This document shows positions 8,721 through 18,907 of a stretch of DNA of 59,740 nucleotides, one piece after another; within the stretch, counting starts at the first letter, position 1; every line of letters begins with the position of its first letter. The translations under genes and the position numbers were made by a program. The notes below the pieces were generated by a model. The model had not been told where the DNA came from. It did no database searches and worked only from the letters and a program-made list of their open reading frames with translations. Source of the stretch: Physcocola sp002396385 (lineage in GTDB: Bacteria; Bacteroidota; Bacteroidia; Bacteroidales; Paludibacteraceae); NCBI GenBank assembly GCA_946535435.1, contig CAMNDM010000018.1, forward strand, positions 1 through 59,740, in the 5' to 3' direction.

Positions 8721-9089
8721 ATGAAACAGGTTCTTTTAGTTCTAATTGGCAGCGGCATTGGCGGTGTTTTACGCTACCTTACAGCCTGCGGACTGAAAAA
8801 TATCGGCATATCATTTCCTCTTGGTACATTTACCGCCAACTTGTGTGGCTGCCTGTTTATCGGTTTCTTCAGTGCACTTGCCCTCAAGGGAAGCATTAGT
8901 GCAGACACCGAACTACTGCTCACAACAGGACTGTGCGGAGGCTACACCACATTCTCTACCTTTATGAACGAAAATCTGGTCCTTCTCCGCAATGGTGACT
9001 TAATGCTGTTTGCCCTCTACACAGGACTAAGCATCACACTTGGCCTGGGTATGGTTTGGCTGGGTATGCAAATTGCCGGAAAGATTTAG
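8721..9089 (+). CDS. crcB: fluoride ion channel/exporter CrcB (Fluc)
   Basis: A 122-residue membrane protein with four hydrophobic helices. It has the Fluc signatures GGVLRYL near the N-terminus, PLGTFTANLCGCLFIG (about 33-48) and GLCGGYTTFSTFMNE (about 72-86), which form the pore and the central sodium site of the dual-topology dimer. It exports fluoride from the cytoplasm. It is read directly after malQ; no fluoride riboswitch is visible, so its expression probably follows malQ. Confidence 0.93.
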   Translation: MKQVLLVLIGSGIGGVLRYLTACGLKNIGISFPLGTFTANLCGCLFIGFFSALALKGSISADTELLLTTGLCGGYTTFSTFMNENLVLLRNGDLMLFALYTGLSITLGLGMVWLGMQIAGKI

Positions 9090-9143
9090 GGTGCAGACAA
9101 ACGCTCTTTAGGATTCAATAAGGGAGGAAGAAAAAGACAAATT

Positions 9144-9572
9144 ATGGTCAACAAAGGAAACGAACACCAACTTTTATCATCCTTACCAGAAGGATTAAAC
9201 ACATTAGAAGAAGCCCTTACTATTCAAGAACGGGCACGCCATGCGGGTTTCGACTGGAAAAAACGCGAAGATGTCTGGGACAAAGTGAGAGAGGAACTTG
9301 CAGAACTGATTGTTGAGGTAAGAAAACTCGATGCCGACAAAATGGAGGAAGAGTTTGGCGATTTCCTATTCAGCATTATTAATGCGGCACAGCTATACGG
9401 AATCGACCCTGAGAAAGCGTTAAAACGCTGTAACCGCAAGTTCAGAAACCGTTTCGGACACATAGAAGACCGGGCTATGGAGAACGGGAAAAAATTGGAA
9501 GACCTGACACTCGACGAAATGGCCGCCTATTGGAAAGAGGCAAAAGCCATTGAAAGAAGCACAGCACAATAG
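9144..9572 (+). CDS. MazG-type nucleotide pyrophosphohydrolase, single (C-terminal-like) domain
   Basis: A 142-residue protein matching only the second half of the usual two-domain MazG (about 260 residues in E. coli and in Bacteroides). It keeps the metal-binding acidic motifs (REELAEL near 49-55, EEFGDFLF near 71-78) and the KFRNRF segment, so it may still hydrolyse nucleoside triphosphates to monophosphates. The N-terminal domain is absent; the 54 bases between crcB and the start code for nothing like it. The frame is intact, so this is either a stable single-domain form or a truncated gene. A symmetric terminator shared with rpoC follows. Confidence 0.8.
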   Translation: MVNKGNEHQLLSSLPEGLNTLEEALTIQERARHAGFDWKKREDVWDKVREELAELIVEVRKLDADKMEEEFGDFLFSIINAAQLYGIDPEKALKRCNRKFRNRFGHIEDRAMENGKKLEDLTLDEMAAYWKEAKAIERSTAQ

Positions 9573-9624
9573 TTTACACACCACCATAGGGTTTGAACAG
9601 ATTACTGACCTACCCACATAAAAC

Positions 9625-9654
9625 AAGAAAGCCACCTTTCAAGGTGGCTTTCTT
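9625..9654. terminator. bidirectional terminator between mazG-like gene and rpoC
   Basis: A 12-bp perfect stem (AAGAAAGCCACC with GGTGGCTTTCTT) with a 6-base loop lies between two convergent genes, with A and T runs on either side, so it can act on both strands. The rpoC transcript therefore ends here; rpsL, rpsG and fusA do not follow rpoC in this genome. Confidence 0.9.
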
Positions 9655-9684
9655 ATTTCGGGAAAAACTTCCTTAGAAGTTACG

Positions 9685-12600
9685 TTAGTCTACTTTTTCA
9701 AGTTGTGCCTCTTCTTCAACATCGTCGAAGTCTCCGGCAACCTCTTTAGAAACGACTACCATATGGTCGAACTCACGCAAGCCGGTACCGGCAGGAATAA
9801 GGTGACCGCAGATAACGTTCTCCTTCATACCCTCCAGGTGGTCAACCTTACCACGGATAGCGGCATCGTTAAGCACTTTAGTGGTTTCCTGGAAGGAAGC
9901 TGCCGACATAAAGCTGCTTGTTTGCAATGCAGCACGGGTAATACCTTGAAGTATCTGGTTAGAAGTAGCGGCAATGGCATCACGAACCTCTACCAACTTC
10001 TTGTCTTGACGCTTCAACTGGCTGTTCTCGTCTCTGAGTTTACGGGCGGTTACCATCTGACCAGGACGGAGATTTTCAGAATCGCCAGCGTCAACAACAA
10101 CCTTCATACCGTAGATTCTGTCATTTTCCTCCATCAACTCGAGTTTGTCAACGATTTCACGCTCCAAGAAACGAGTATCACCAGAGTCGATGATTTCCAC
10201 CTTGCGCATCATCTGACGAACGATAACTTCGAAGTGCTTGTCATTAATCTTAACACCCTGTAAACGGTACACATCCTGAACCTCGTTCACAATGTATTCC
10301 TGAACAGCGGTAGGACCCATAATAGCCAAGATGTCGGAAGGAGTGATTGCACCATCAGAAAGGGCAGTACCTGCACGCACATAGTCGTTTTCCTGTACCA
10401 GAACCTGTTTTGACAATGGAACCATATACTTCTTCACTTCGCCGTTACGGGAAGTAACCGAAATTTCACGGTTACCACGTTTCACCTTACCAAAAGTAAC
10501 CTCACCATCGATTTCAGAAACGACAGCTGGGTTCGACGGATTGCGGGCCTCGAACAACTCTGTTACACGTGGGAGACCACCGGTAATATCACCAGCACCA
10601 CCACCCATTGCGCGAGGAATCTTAACGATTGTGTCACCAGTCTTAATGCTGTCACCTTCGTCTACCGACATGATAGCGCCAAGAGGCAAGTTATAAGTCT
10701 TCAAGACGTTGCCCTGTGCATCAACAATTTCAGCCGATGGAGCGATAGTCTTGTCCTTCGATTCAATGATAATCTTCTGAGAAATACCTGTGGTTTCGTC
10801 AGCCTCTGCCTTATAAGTAACGTTCTCAATCATGCTGTTGAAGCGAACGGTACCGGCAACTTCCGAAATAATGAGCGCATTGAAGGCATCCCATTCACAG
10901 ATAACATCACCCTTCTTAACTTCAGCTCCATTCTTGAAGAACAAGGTAGAACCATAAGGCAGAAGTGCGTCGGTAAGAACAATATTGGTATTCTTGTCCA
11001 AAATCTTAACTTCACCCAGACGGCCAACTACTATATCAACCGGTTTACCATCTTCGGTTGTACCCTTAACAGTACGGAGTTCGTCGATTTGGAGCACACC
11101 ATCGTAACGGGCTGTGAGGGTATTGTTGGTAGCAACGTTACCAGCCACACCACCGACGTGGAAAGTACGGAGGGTCAACTGTGTACCAGGCTCACCGATT
11201 GACTGAGCAGCAATGACACCGACAGCCTCACCCTTCTGAACCAACTTACGGGTTGACAAGTTACGGCCATAACACTTGGCACAAACACCATGTTTCGACT
11301 CGCAAGTGAGCACTGAACGTATTTCAACGCTCTCGATAGGAGAAGCCTCGATAATATCGGCCTGCTTTTCACGGATTTCCTCACCAGCCTTAACGATAAT
11401 CTCGCCAGTTGATGGGTTCACCACATCGTGCACAGCCACACGGCCCAAGATACGTTCACCCAAAGAAGCCACAACTTCGTCGTTGTTCTTCAACTCGGTG
11501 CAAACCAAGCCACGAAGTGTACCACAGTCTTCTTCGGTAATGATAACGTCGTGAGAAACGTCAACCAAACGACGGGTCAGATAACCCGCATCGGCAGTCT
11601 TCAACGCAGTATCGGCCAAACCCTTACGTGCACCGTGTGTTGAGATAAAGTACTCCAACACCGAAAGACCTTCCTTAAAGTTCGACAAGATTGGGTTTTC
11701 AATAATCTGACCACCTGTTGCTCCACTCTTCTGAGGTTTAGCCATCAAACCACGCATACCGCAAAGCTGACGAATCTGCTCCTTAGAACCACGGGCACCA
11801 GAATCAAGCATCATATATACAGAGTTGAAGCCTTCATCATCGCTCGAGATGGTCTTCATAACCAAATTGGTCAATTCGGCATTGACGTGAGTCCAAGTAT
11901 CAATAATCTGGTTATAACGCTCGTTGTCGGTAATGAAACCCATGTTATAGTTGTTCATGATTTCCTCAACCTCGCCATAGCCACCGTTTACCAACTGTTC
12001 CTTGCCTTCTGGAATAATAATGTTACCCAAGTTGAACGACAAGCAGCCACGGAACGCCATATAATAACCCAAGTTCTTGATATCGTCAAGGAACTTACAA
12101 GTCACGTCAACACCACAAGCCTTAATTACCTTGGTGATGAGGTCACGAAGGGTTTTCTTGTTGATGACATAGTCGACATAACCAACTTCGCCTGGGACAC
12201 GCTCGTTAATCATGAGACGACCGTAAGTAGTCTCCTTCAACACTTTAATAGGGTTGCCTTCTTCATCGCGGTCGTCAACAACAACCTTGATGAGCGAGTG
12301 CAACTCGATTCGGTGTTCGTTAAATGCGATAGTAGCCTCTTCCGGTCCGTAGAATACAAGACCCTCGCCCTTCGCATTTTTACGCACTTTTGATATATAG
12401 TACAAACCCAACACCATATCCTGTGAAGGAACCGTAATAGGGGCTCCATTCGAAGGGTTAAGGATATTGTGGGCCTCCAACATCAGCATTTGTGCCTCAA
12501 GCACGGCCTCGTTACCCAATGGGAGGTGCACAGCCATCTGGTCACCGTCGAAGTCGGCGTTGAAGGCCGTACATGCCAACGGATGCAGCTGGATAGCCTT

Positions 12601-13968
12601 ACCTTCAATCATTCGTGGCTGGAAAGCCTGAATACCCAAACGGTGCAGAGTAGGTGCACGGTTAAGTAATACAGGGTGACCCTTCATTACATTTTCAAGG
12701 ATATCCCAAACCACAGGATCCTTACGGTCAACAATCTTCTTCGCAGACTTTACCGTCTTTACAATACCACGTTCAATAAGTTTACGGATAATGAACGGTT
12801 TGTAAAGCTCTGCCGCCATATACTTAGGAAGGCCGCATTCACCCATATTAAGTTCTGGGCCTACAACAATAACGGAACGGGCAGAATAGTCGACACGCTT
12901 ACCCAACAAGTTCTGACGGAAACGTCCCTGTTTACCCTTCAAGCTGTCGCTCAAAGACTTCAACGGACGGTTAGCGTCACTCTTAACGGCGCTAGACTTA
13001 CGAGAGTTATCGAACAACGAGTCAACAGCCTCCTGAAGCATACGCTTTTCGTTTCGAAGAATGACTTCTGGAGCCTTAATCTCAATCAATCTCTTCAAAC
13101 GGTTGTTACGGATGATGACACGACGGTAGAGGTCGTTCAAGTCTGAAGTTGCGAAACGGCCACCATCGAGCGGAACCAACGGACGCAAATCTGGCGGAAT
13201 GACAGGAACAATCTTCACAATCATCCACTCAGGTTTGCTACGGCCGTTAGACGCACGGAAAGCCTCAAACACCTGCAAGCGCTTCAAAGCCTCGTTCTTA
13301 CGCTGTTGCGAAGAATCGGTGTTTGCCTGATTACGCAATTTGTATGATTCGGCATCGAGGTCAAGTTTCTTCAGCATGTCGTAAACAGCTTCAGCACCCA
13401 TCTTGGCGATGAACTTGTTCGGATCTGAATCATCTAATTTATAGTTGTCAGGAACCATATCCAGCTTCTGGAGATATTCTTCTTCAGTAAGCAGGTCCTT
13501 TTCCTTTACACCTTCTTCGGCCAGTTTACCAGCTTGGATAACGACGTAGCGTTCGTAATAGATAACTTCGTCAAGATGCTTGGTAGACATACCGAGCAAG
13601 TATCCAATCTTGTTAGGCAGAGAGCGGAAATACCAGATATGGGCAACAGGCACAACCAGTGAAATGTGACCCATACGTTCGCGGCGAACCTTCTTCTCGG
13701 TCACCTCAACACCGCAGCGGTCGCAAACGATTCCTTTATAGCGGATGCGTTTGTACTTTCCGCAATGGCACTCATAATCTTTCACAGGACCAAAGATACG
13801 CTCGCAGAACAAACCATCGCGTTCAGGTTTGTAGGTACGGTAGTTGATGGTCTCCGGCTTCAAGACCTCTCCGTGTGACTCCTCTAAAATTTCTTCAGGA
13901 GAAGCCAATCCAATAGAGATCTTGCTGAAAGAGCTCTTTACCCTGTTATTATCTTTTCTAAAAGCCAT
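9685..13968 (-). CDS. rpoC: DNA-directed RNA polymerase subunit beta'
   Basis: The 1427-residue largest RNA polymerase subunit. The active-site magnesium motif NADFDGDQMAVH is at about 468-479, the N-terminal zinc finger (CHCGKYKR...CDRCG) at about 67-85, and the second zinc site (CESKHGVCAKCYG) near 890. The length equals that usual in Bacteroides. It is the last gene of the minus-strand transcription/translation cluster, 72 bases after rpoB. Confidence 0.99.
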   Translation of the reverse strand: MAFRKDNNRVKSSFSKISIGLASPEEILEESHGEVLKPETINYRTYKPERDGLFCERIFGPVKDYECHCGKYKRIRYKGIVCDRCGVEVTEKKVRRERMGHISLVVPVAHIWYFRSLPNKIGYLLGMSTKHLDEVIYYERYVVIQAGKLAEEGVKEKDLLTEEEYLQKLDMVPDNYKLDDSDPNKFIAKMGAEAVYDMLKKLDLDAESYKLRNQANTDSSQQRKNEALKRLQVFEAFRASNGRSKPEWMIVKIVPVIPPDLRPLVPLDGGRFATSDLNDLYRRVIIRNNRLKRLIEIKAPEVILRNEKRMLQEAVDSLFDNSRKSSAVKSDANRPLKSLSDSLKGKQGRFRQNLLGKRVDYSARSVIVVGPELNMGECGLPKYMAAELYKPFIIRKLIERGIVKTVKSAKKIVDRKDPVVWDILENVMKGHPVLLNRAPTLHRLGIQAFQPRMIEGKAIQLHPLACTAFNADFDGDQMAVHLPLGNEAVLEAQMLMLEAHNILNPSNGAPITVPSQDMVLGLYYISKVRKNAKGEGLVFYGPEEATIAFNEHRIELHSLIKVVVDDRDEEGNPIKVLKETTYGRLMINERVPGEVGYVDYVINKKTLRDLITKVIKACGVDVTCKFLDDIKNLGYYMAFRGCLSFNLGNIIIPEGKEQLVNGGYGEVEEIMNNYNMGFITDNERYNQIIDTWTHVNAELTNLVMKTISSDDEGFNSVYMMLDSGARGSKEQIRQLCGMRGLMAKPQKSGATGGQIIENPILSNFKEGLSVLEYFISTHGARKGLADTALKTADAGYLTRRLVDVSHDVIITEEDCGTLRGLVCTELKNNDEVVASLGERILGRVAVHDVVNPSTGEIIVKAGEEIREKQADIIEASPIESVEIRSVLTCESKHGVCAKCYGRNLSTRKLVQKGEAVGVIAAQSIGEPGTQLTLRTFHVGGVAGNVATNNTLTARYDGVLQIDELRTVKGTTEDGKPVDIVVGRLGEVKILDKNTNIVLTDALLPYGSTLFFKNGAEVKKGDVICEWDAFNALIISEVAGTVRFNSMIENVTYKAEADETTGISQKIIIESKDKTIAPSAEIVDAQGNVLKTYNLPLGAIMSVDEGDSIKTGDTIVKIPRAMGGGAGDITGGLPRVTELFEARNPSNPAVVSEIDGEVTFGKVKRGNREISVTSRNGEVKKYMVPLSKQVLVQENDYVRAGTALSDGAITPSDILAIMGPTAVQEYIVNEVQDVYRLQGVKINDKHFEVIVRQMMRKVEIIDSGDTRFLEREIVDKLELMEENDRIYGMKVVVDAGDSENLRPGQMVTARKLRDENSQLKRQDKKLVEVRDAIAATSNQILQGITRAALQTSSFMSAASFQETTKVLNDAAIRGKVDHLEGMKENVICGHLIPAGTGLREFDHMVVVSKEVAGDFDDVEEEAQLEKVD

Positions 13969-14040
13969 ATGTGAATTTTATAAAGAGATATATTTTTTAC
14001 TATTATTATGCTATCCGTAAGGATGGATTTAGAGTTGCGG

Positions 14041-17000
14041 TTAGTCGAGCTTGACACTCAGACACAAGCCCTTCAACTCGTGAAGCAACACGTTCAGAGA
14101 CTCAGGAATACCAGCTGGTGGCATTGGTTCGCCCTTAACAATTGCCTCGTAAGCGCGTGCACGTCCCATAACGTCATCTGACTTAACAGTCAAGATTTCC
14201 TGAAGAACGTGAGAAGCACCGAATGCCTCAAGCGCCCATACTTCCATCTCTCCGAAACGCTGGCCACCGAACTGAGCCTTACCACCGAGTGGCTGCTGGG
14301 TGATAAGCGAGTAAGGACCAATTGAACGGGCGTGCATCTTATCGTCGACCATGTGACCGAGCTTCAGCATGTAAATGACACCTACAGTAGCAGGTTGGTC
14401 GAAACGCTCACCAGTACCACCATCGTACAAATAGGTACGGCCATTGCGTGGAAGACCTGCCTTATCGGTCAATTCATTAATTTCATCAAGAGAAGCACCG
14501 TCGAAAATTGGAGTAGCGAAATTGATACCCAACTTCAGACCTGCCCATCCGAGAACAGTTTCGAATATCTGACCCAGATTCATACGTGAAGGCACACCCA
14601 ACGGATTCAAACAAATGTCGACTGGTGTACCATCGGCCAAGAACGGCATATCTTCCTGTCTAACGACCTTCGAAACGATACCCTTGTTACCGTGGCGACC
14701 AGACATCTTGTCACCCACACGAATCTTACGCTTTTTAGCGACATAAACCTTAACCAGTTTCAAGATGCCGGCAGGCAACTCGTCACCAATAGTAAGATTG
14801 AACTTCTGGCGTTTGTTCTTAGCATCCAACTCTTTATACTTGCGCAGATAGTTCATTATCAGCGCATGGATCATACCATCTTTATGCTCATCGCCAACCC
14901 AGTCGGTCAACTGTACGGTTGCGTAGTCAATGGCACGCAGTTTGGTAGCCGTAATCTTATCACCCTTGGCGATAAGCGGCTGATCCATAAAGTCACATAT
15001 CGAGTTAGCAGTTTTACCCTCGGTAATCTTAAGCAGCTTTTCTATGAGCAGATTTTTAAGTTCATCGGCCTTCTGCTGGAAGTCCTCGTCATACTGGTCA
15101 GACTTAATCTTATCCAACTGGCGAGACTTGCGGCTCTTAACGGCACGCTCGAACGTCTTAGTGTCAATAACGACACCGTGAATAGAAGGAGAAGCCTTCA
15201 ACGAAGCATCCTTCACATCACCAGCCTTATCACCGAAGATGGCACGAAGCAACTTTTCTTCAGGAGAAGGATCCGACTCACCCTTAGGAGTAATCTTACC
15301 AATAAGGATATCACCCGGTTCAACAGGAGCGCCAATACGGATAACACCGTGCTCGTCCAAATTACGGGTTGCATCATCTCCAACGTTTGGAATATCGGCA
15401 GTAAGTTCTTCCACACCACGTTTGGTTTCGCGAACCTCAAGTTGGTACTCGTCAACGTGGACAGAGGTGAACATATCGTACTTAACGATCTTCTCATTGA
15501 TAACGATAGCATCCTCGTAGTTATAACCCTTCCACGGCATGAACGCAACAAGCAAGTTCTTACCAATAGAGAGTTCACCATTCTTGGTAGAGTAACCTTC
15601 AGTCAACACGTCACCGGCCTGCACACGTTGTCCGACACGTACAATAGGACGCAAGTCGATAGTTGTACTTTGGTTTGTCTTGCGGAATTTAGGGATAATA
15701 TAGTCTTTAACAGCAGACTCGAAGCTGACAAACTCCTCATCCGCAGTTCTATCATACTTGATAGAAATTTTGTGAGCGTCAACATATACGACCTCACCAT
15801 CACCCTCAGCCATAATCTGAGTACGGGAGTCGTGAACAAGCTGGCGTTCAACACCAGTACCAACGATAGGTTCCTCGGTACGGAGCAAAGGCACAGCCTG
15901 ACGCATCATGTTACAACCCATCAACGCACGGTTAGCGTCGTCGTGTTCCAAGAACGGAATCAAAGAGGCAGCCAAAGAGGCAATCTGGTTTGGCGCAGTA
16001 TCCATCAATTCCAATTCATTCGGAGTCACATTAGGGAAGTCAGCCTCCTTACGAGACTTAACGGTTTCACAAAGGAAGTTACCCTCATCGTCAACAGGCA
16101 CATTGTCCTGACCGATGGTCTTACCCTCCTCTTCCTCAGCAGTGAGGTAAACAATACCTTCAGGAGACATATCGGCCTTGCCGTCAACCACCTTACGGTA
16201 TGGAGTTTCAATGAAACCGAGGTCGTTGATCTTTGCGCACATACAGAGGGAAGAAATCAAACCGATGTTTGGACCTTCCGGAGTCTCAATAGGGCAAAGA
16301 CGACCATAGTGAGTATAGTGTACGTCACGAACCTCGAAACCGGCACGCTCACGCGACAAACCACCAGGACCCAGGGCCGACAAACGACGTTTGTGGGTAA
16401 CCTCGGCCAACGGATTGGTCTGGTCCATGAACTGTGAAAGAGCATTGGTTCCGAAGAACGAGTTGATAACGGAAGAAATAGTCTTTGCGTTAATAAGGTC
16501 AACAGGAGCAAATTCCTCGCTGTCGCGAACGTTCATACGCTCACGAATAGTACGCGCCATACGTGCAAGGCCTACACCGAACTGGTTGTAAAGCTGCTCA
16601 CCGACTGTGCGCACACGACGGTTGCTCAAGTGGTCAATATCATCAACAGCCGCCTTAGAGTTAATCAACTCAACAAGGTACTTGATAATCTCAATAATGT
16701 CCTCCTTGGTCAAGACACGCGTCTCGGTAGGAATATCGAGGTGCAACTTCTTGTTGATACGGTAACGGCCAACCTCGCCCAAGTCGTAACGCTTGTCAGA
16801 GAAGAACAAATTTGAAATCATTTCACGGGCCTGGGTGTCATCGGCAGCCTCAGCATTACGCAACTGGCGGTAGATGTACTTGGCAGCTTCCGTTTCAGAG
16901 TTCGTGGTATCCTTCTGCAAAGTGTTATACATGATCGAGAAATCTGCCGTGTTGGTATCCTCCCTGTGCAAAAGCACAGAAGTGCAACCAGACTCAAGAA

Positions 17001-17856
17001 TTCTCTCAAGGTCTTCCATTTCAAGAATGGTTTCGCGTTCAACAAGGACGTCGTTACGCTCAATAGAAACAACCTCGCCAGTATCTTCATCGACGAAGTC
17101 CTCATTCCAAGAGCGCAAAACTCGCGCTGCAAGCTGTCGGCCCACAATCTTCTTCAGATTGGTCTTATTGATTTTAACCTCTTCGGCCAAGTTGAAAATG
17201 CCGAGAATATCCTTATCAGATTCAAAGCCGATAGCACGAAGCAATGTTGTAACCGGAAGCTTTTTCTTACGGTCGATGTAAGCATACATCACATTGTTGA
17301 TATCGGTAGCGAACTCGATCCATGAACCACGGAAAGGAATGATACGAGCAGAATAGAGAGTAGTACCATTCGCATGCTGGCTCTGACCGAAGAATACACC
17401 AGGTGAACGGTGCAGTTGTGACACAACAACACGTTCGGCACCATTGATGACGAATGTACCCTTTTCGGTCATATAAGGAATCTGACCCAGATAAACATCC
17501 TGGATCTTAACAGTAGGTTCGCCCTCGTCGTTATCGGCAGCACTAGTCAGCTTAAGTTTCGCCTTCAAAGGAACACAATAAGTCAAACCACGCTCGATGC
17601 ACTCGTCAATAGTGTATCGAGAAGGGTCGATATAGTAATCCAAGAAGTCAAGAGTGTAATTGTTTCTAGTGTCTGAAATAGGGAAGTTTTCGCTAAACAC
17701 CTTGTACATGCCCTCGCTCTTTCTCTTTTCTGGAGGGGTGTCAAGTTGGAAGAAGTCTCTGAAAGACTTTAACTGCACATCCAAAAAATCGGGATAAGGC
17801 AGTTGGTTTTTAACCTTAGCGAAACTAATTCTCTTCTTATTAACGGATTGTGACAT
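14041..17856 (-). CDS. rpoB: DNA-directed RNA polymerase subunit beta
   Basis: The 1271-residue beta subunit of RNA polymerase. It shows the rifampicin-pocket region (FFGTNALSQFMDQTNPLAEVTHKRRLSALGPG split over about 490-520) and the conserved GRHGNKG and KLGHMVDDKMHARS segments near the C-terminus. I chose the ATG at 17856 (MSQSVNKKRISF), since the upstream ATG at 17895 would add 13 residues inside the intergenic region. A terminator-like hairpin lies between rplL and this start and may set the ratio of polymerase to ribosomal protein synthesis. Confidence 0.99.
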   Translation of the reverse strand: MSQSVNKKRISFAKVKNQLPYPDFLDVQLKSFRDFFQLDTPPEKRKSEGMYKVFSENFPISDTRNNYTLDFLDYYIDPSRYTIDECIERGLTYCVPLKAKLKLTSAADNDEGEPTVKIQDVYLGQIPYMTEKGTFVINGAERVVVSQLHRSPGVFFGQSQHANGTTLYSARIIPFRGSWIEFATDINNVMYAYIDRKKKLPVTTLLRAIGFESDKDILGIFNLAEEVKINKTNLKKIVGRQLAARVLRSWNEDFVDEDTGEVVSIERNDVLVERETILEMEDLERILESGCTSVLLHREDTNTADFSIMYNTLQKDTTNSETEAAKYIYRQLRNAEAADDTQAREMISNLFFSDKRYDLGEVGRYRINKKLHLDIPTETRVLTKEDIIEIIKYLVELINSKAAVDDIDHLSNRRVRTVGEQLYNQFGVGLARMARTIRERMNVRDSEEFAPVDLINAKTISSVINSFFGTNALSQFMDQTNPLAEVTHKRRLSALGPGGLSRERAGFEVRDVHYTHYGRLCPIETPEGPNIGLISSLCMCAKINDLGFIETPYRKVVDGKADMSPEGIVYLTAEEEEGKTIGQDNVPVDDEGNFLCETVKSRKEADFPNVTPNELELMDTAPNQIASLAASLIPFLEHDDANRALMGCNMMRQAVPLLRTEEPIVGTGVERQLVHDSRTQIMAEGDGEVVYVDAHKISIKYDRTADEEFVSFESAVKDYIIPKFRKTNQSTTIDLRPIVRVGQRVQAGDVLTEGYSTKNGELSIGKNLLVAFMPWKGYNYEDAIVINEKIVKYDMFTSVHVDEYQLEVRETKRGVEELTADIPNVGDDATRNLDEHGVIRIGAPVEPGDILIGKITPKGESDPSPEEKLLRAIFGDKAGDVKDASLKASPSIHGVVIDTKTFERAVKSRKSRQLDKIKSDQYDEDFQQKADELKNLLIEKLLKITEGKTANSICDFMDQPLIAKGDKITATKLRAIDYATVQLTDWVGDEHKDGMIHALIMNYLRKYKELDAKNKRQKFNLTIGDELPAGILKLVKVYVAKKRKIRVGDKMSGRHGNKGIVSKVVRQEDMPFLADGTPVDICLNPLGVPSRMNLGQIFETVLGWAGLKLGINFATPIFDGASLDEINELTDKAGLPRNGRTYLYDGGTGERFDQPATVGVIYMLKLGHMVDDKMHARSIGPYSLITQQPLGGKAQFGGQRFGEMEVWALEAFGASHVLQEILTVKSDDVMGRARAYEAIVKGEPMPPAGIPESLNVLLHELKGLCLSVKLD

Positions 17857-17895
17857 TGTAACGCAATTAAATGAACTTAAAAATAATATAGACAC

Positions 17896-17932
17896 AAAAA
17901 GGTTTAGAACCTTAAAAAATAGGTTCTAAACC
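17896..17932 (-). terminator. internal terminator/attenuator between rplL and rpoB
   Basis: An 11-bp perfect stem (GGTTTAGAACC with GGTTCTAAACC) with a 10-base loop is followed by five T residues on the minus strand, 40 bases before the rpoB start. A second small hairpin (CCTGTT/AACAGG, 17938-17952) precedes it. There is little room for a new promoter before rpoB, so partial read-through is implied, as for the known E. coli rplL-rpoB attenuator. Confidence 0.75.
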
Positions 17933-17960
17933 AAAACCCTGTTTAAAACAGGTGATGTAT

Positions 17961-18335
17961 TTACTTAAGTTCAACCTTAGCGCCAGCTTCTTCAAGTTGC
18001 TTCTTAATAGCTTCAGCGTCTGCTTTAGCAACACCTTCCTTGATAGCCTTAGGAGCACCATCAACGAGGTCCTTAGCTTCCTTCAAGCCGAGGCCAGTGA
18101 TTTCCTTAACGAGCTTAACGATAGCGAGCTTGCTAGCACCTGCATCAGCAAGAACAACATCGAAGTTGCTCTTCTCCTCAGCAGCGGCAGCACCACCAGC
18201 TGCAGGAGCAGCAACAGCAACAGCTGCAGCAGCAGGTTCAATACCGTATTCATTCTTCAAAATTTCAGCCAACTCGTTAACGTCTTTAACTGTCAAGTTA
18301 ACCAATTCTTCTGCGAGAGCTTTCAAATCTGCCAT
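17961..18335 (-). CDS. rplL: 50S ribosomal protein L7/L12
   Basis: A 124-residue stalk protein with an N-terminal dimerisation helix, an Ala/Gly-rich hinge (about 36-56) and a C-terminal domain with the factor-binding motif KLAIVKLVKEITGLGLKEAK. It recruits translation factors to the ribosome. It lies 37 bases after rplJ. Confidence 0.98.
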   Translation of the reverse strand: MADLKALAEELVNLTVKDVNELAEILKNEYGIEPAAAAVAVAAPAAGGAAAAEEKSNFDVVLADAGASKLAIVKLVKEITGLGLKEAKDLVDGAPKAIKEGVAKADAEAIKKQLEEAGAKVELK

Positions 18336-18372
18336 TTTTGTATTCTTTTAAAATTTTTATTAATCAATTAAA

Positions 18373-18897
18373 TTATCTGTCTGCAAGAGTTTTCAACACG
18401 CCAGTGATAGTGTTGCCGCCACTCTGCAAAGCGGAAATAACGTTCTTAGCAGGCGATTGCAAGAGAGCGATAACGTCTGCGATGAGTTCGTTCTTGCTCT
18501 TGATTGCAACCAAAGCATCGAGCTGTTGAGCGCCAAAGTAAACAGACTGTTCAACATAGGCAGCCTTCAACTCAGGCTTTCCAGACTTGCTCTTCTTAGA
18601 AAAATCCTTGATGAGCTTGGCTGGTGCGTTTCCAACTGAAGAAAGCATAATAGTCGAGTTGCCCTTGAGAGCATCGAACAACTGAGAGTAGTCTTCAGAA
18701 GAATTCTTCTCCAAAGCTTTCTTAAGGAGAGTATTCTTAACTACCATCAGTTTGATACCCCCTTCAAAGCAAGAACGACGGAGAGCTGCAGTGTCTTCAG
18801 CATTCAAGCCAGCAGCGTCAGTGATGTAAAAGTGGTCGTATTGGCCGAGGGTCTCAGCGATCTGGTCAATAATTACGCCTTTTTCTTCTTTTCTCAT
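18373..18897 (-). CDS. rplJ: 50S ribosomal protein L10
   Basis: A 174-residue protein that anchors L7/L12 to the 23S rRNA. It starts 10 bases after rplA, so there is no room for the classical long L10 autoregulatory leader directly upstream; any autogenous control would have to sit elsewhere. Confidence 0.98.
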   Translation of the reverse strand: MRKEEKGVIIDQIAETLGQYDHFYITDAAGLNAEDTAALRRSCFEGGIKLMVVKNTLLKKALEKNSSEDYSQLFDALKGNSTIMLSSVGNAPAKLIKDFSKKSKSGKPELKAAYVEQSVYFGAQQLDALVAIKSKNELIADVIALLQSPAKNVISALQSGGNTITGVLKTLADR

Positions 18898-18907
18898 AAA
18901 TTCTTAC

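Noticed and set aside
14692..16437. A 581-codon open frame on the plus strand
   Set aside because: It lies fully antisense to rpoB; the residue composition (rich in Thr, Asn, Arg, Leu) is that of a shadow of a highly expressed gene.
18898..18907. L10 (rplJ) autoregulatory leader
   Set aside because: The rplA-rplJ gap is only 10 bases, so no such leader can sit at its usual place.
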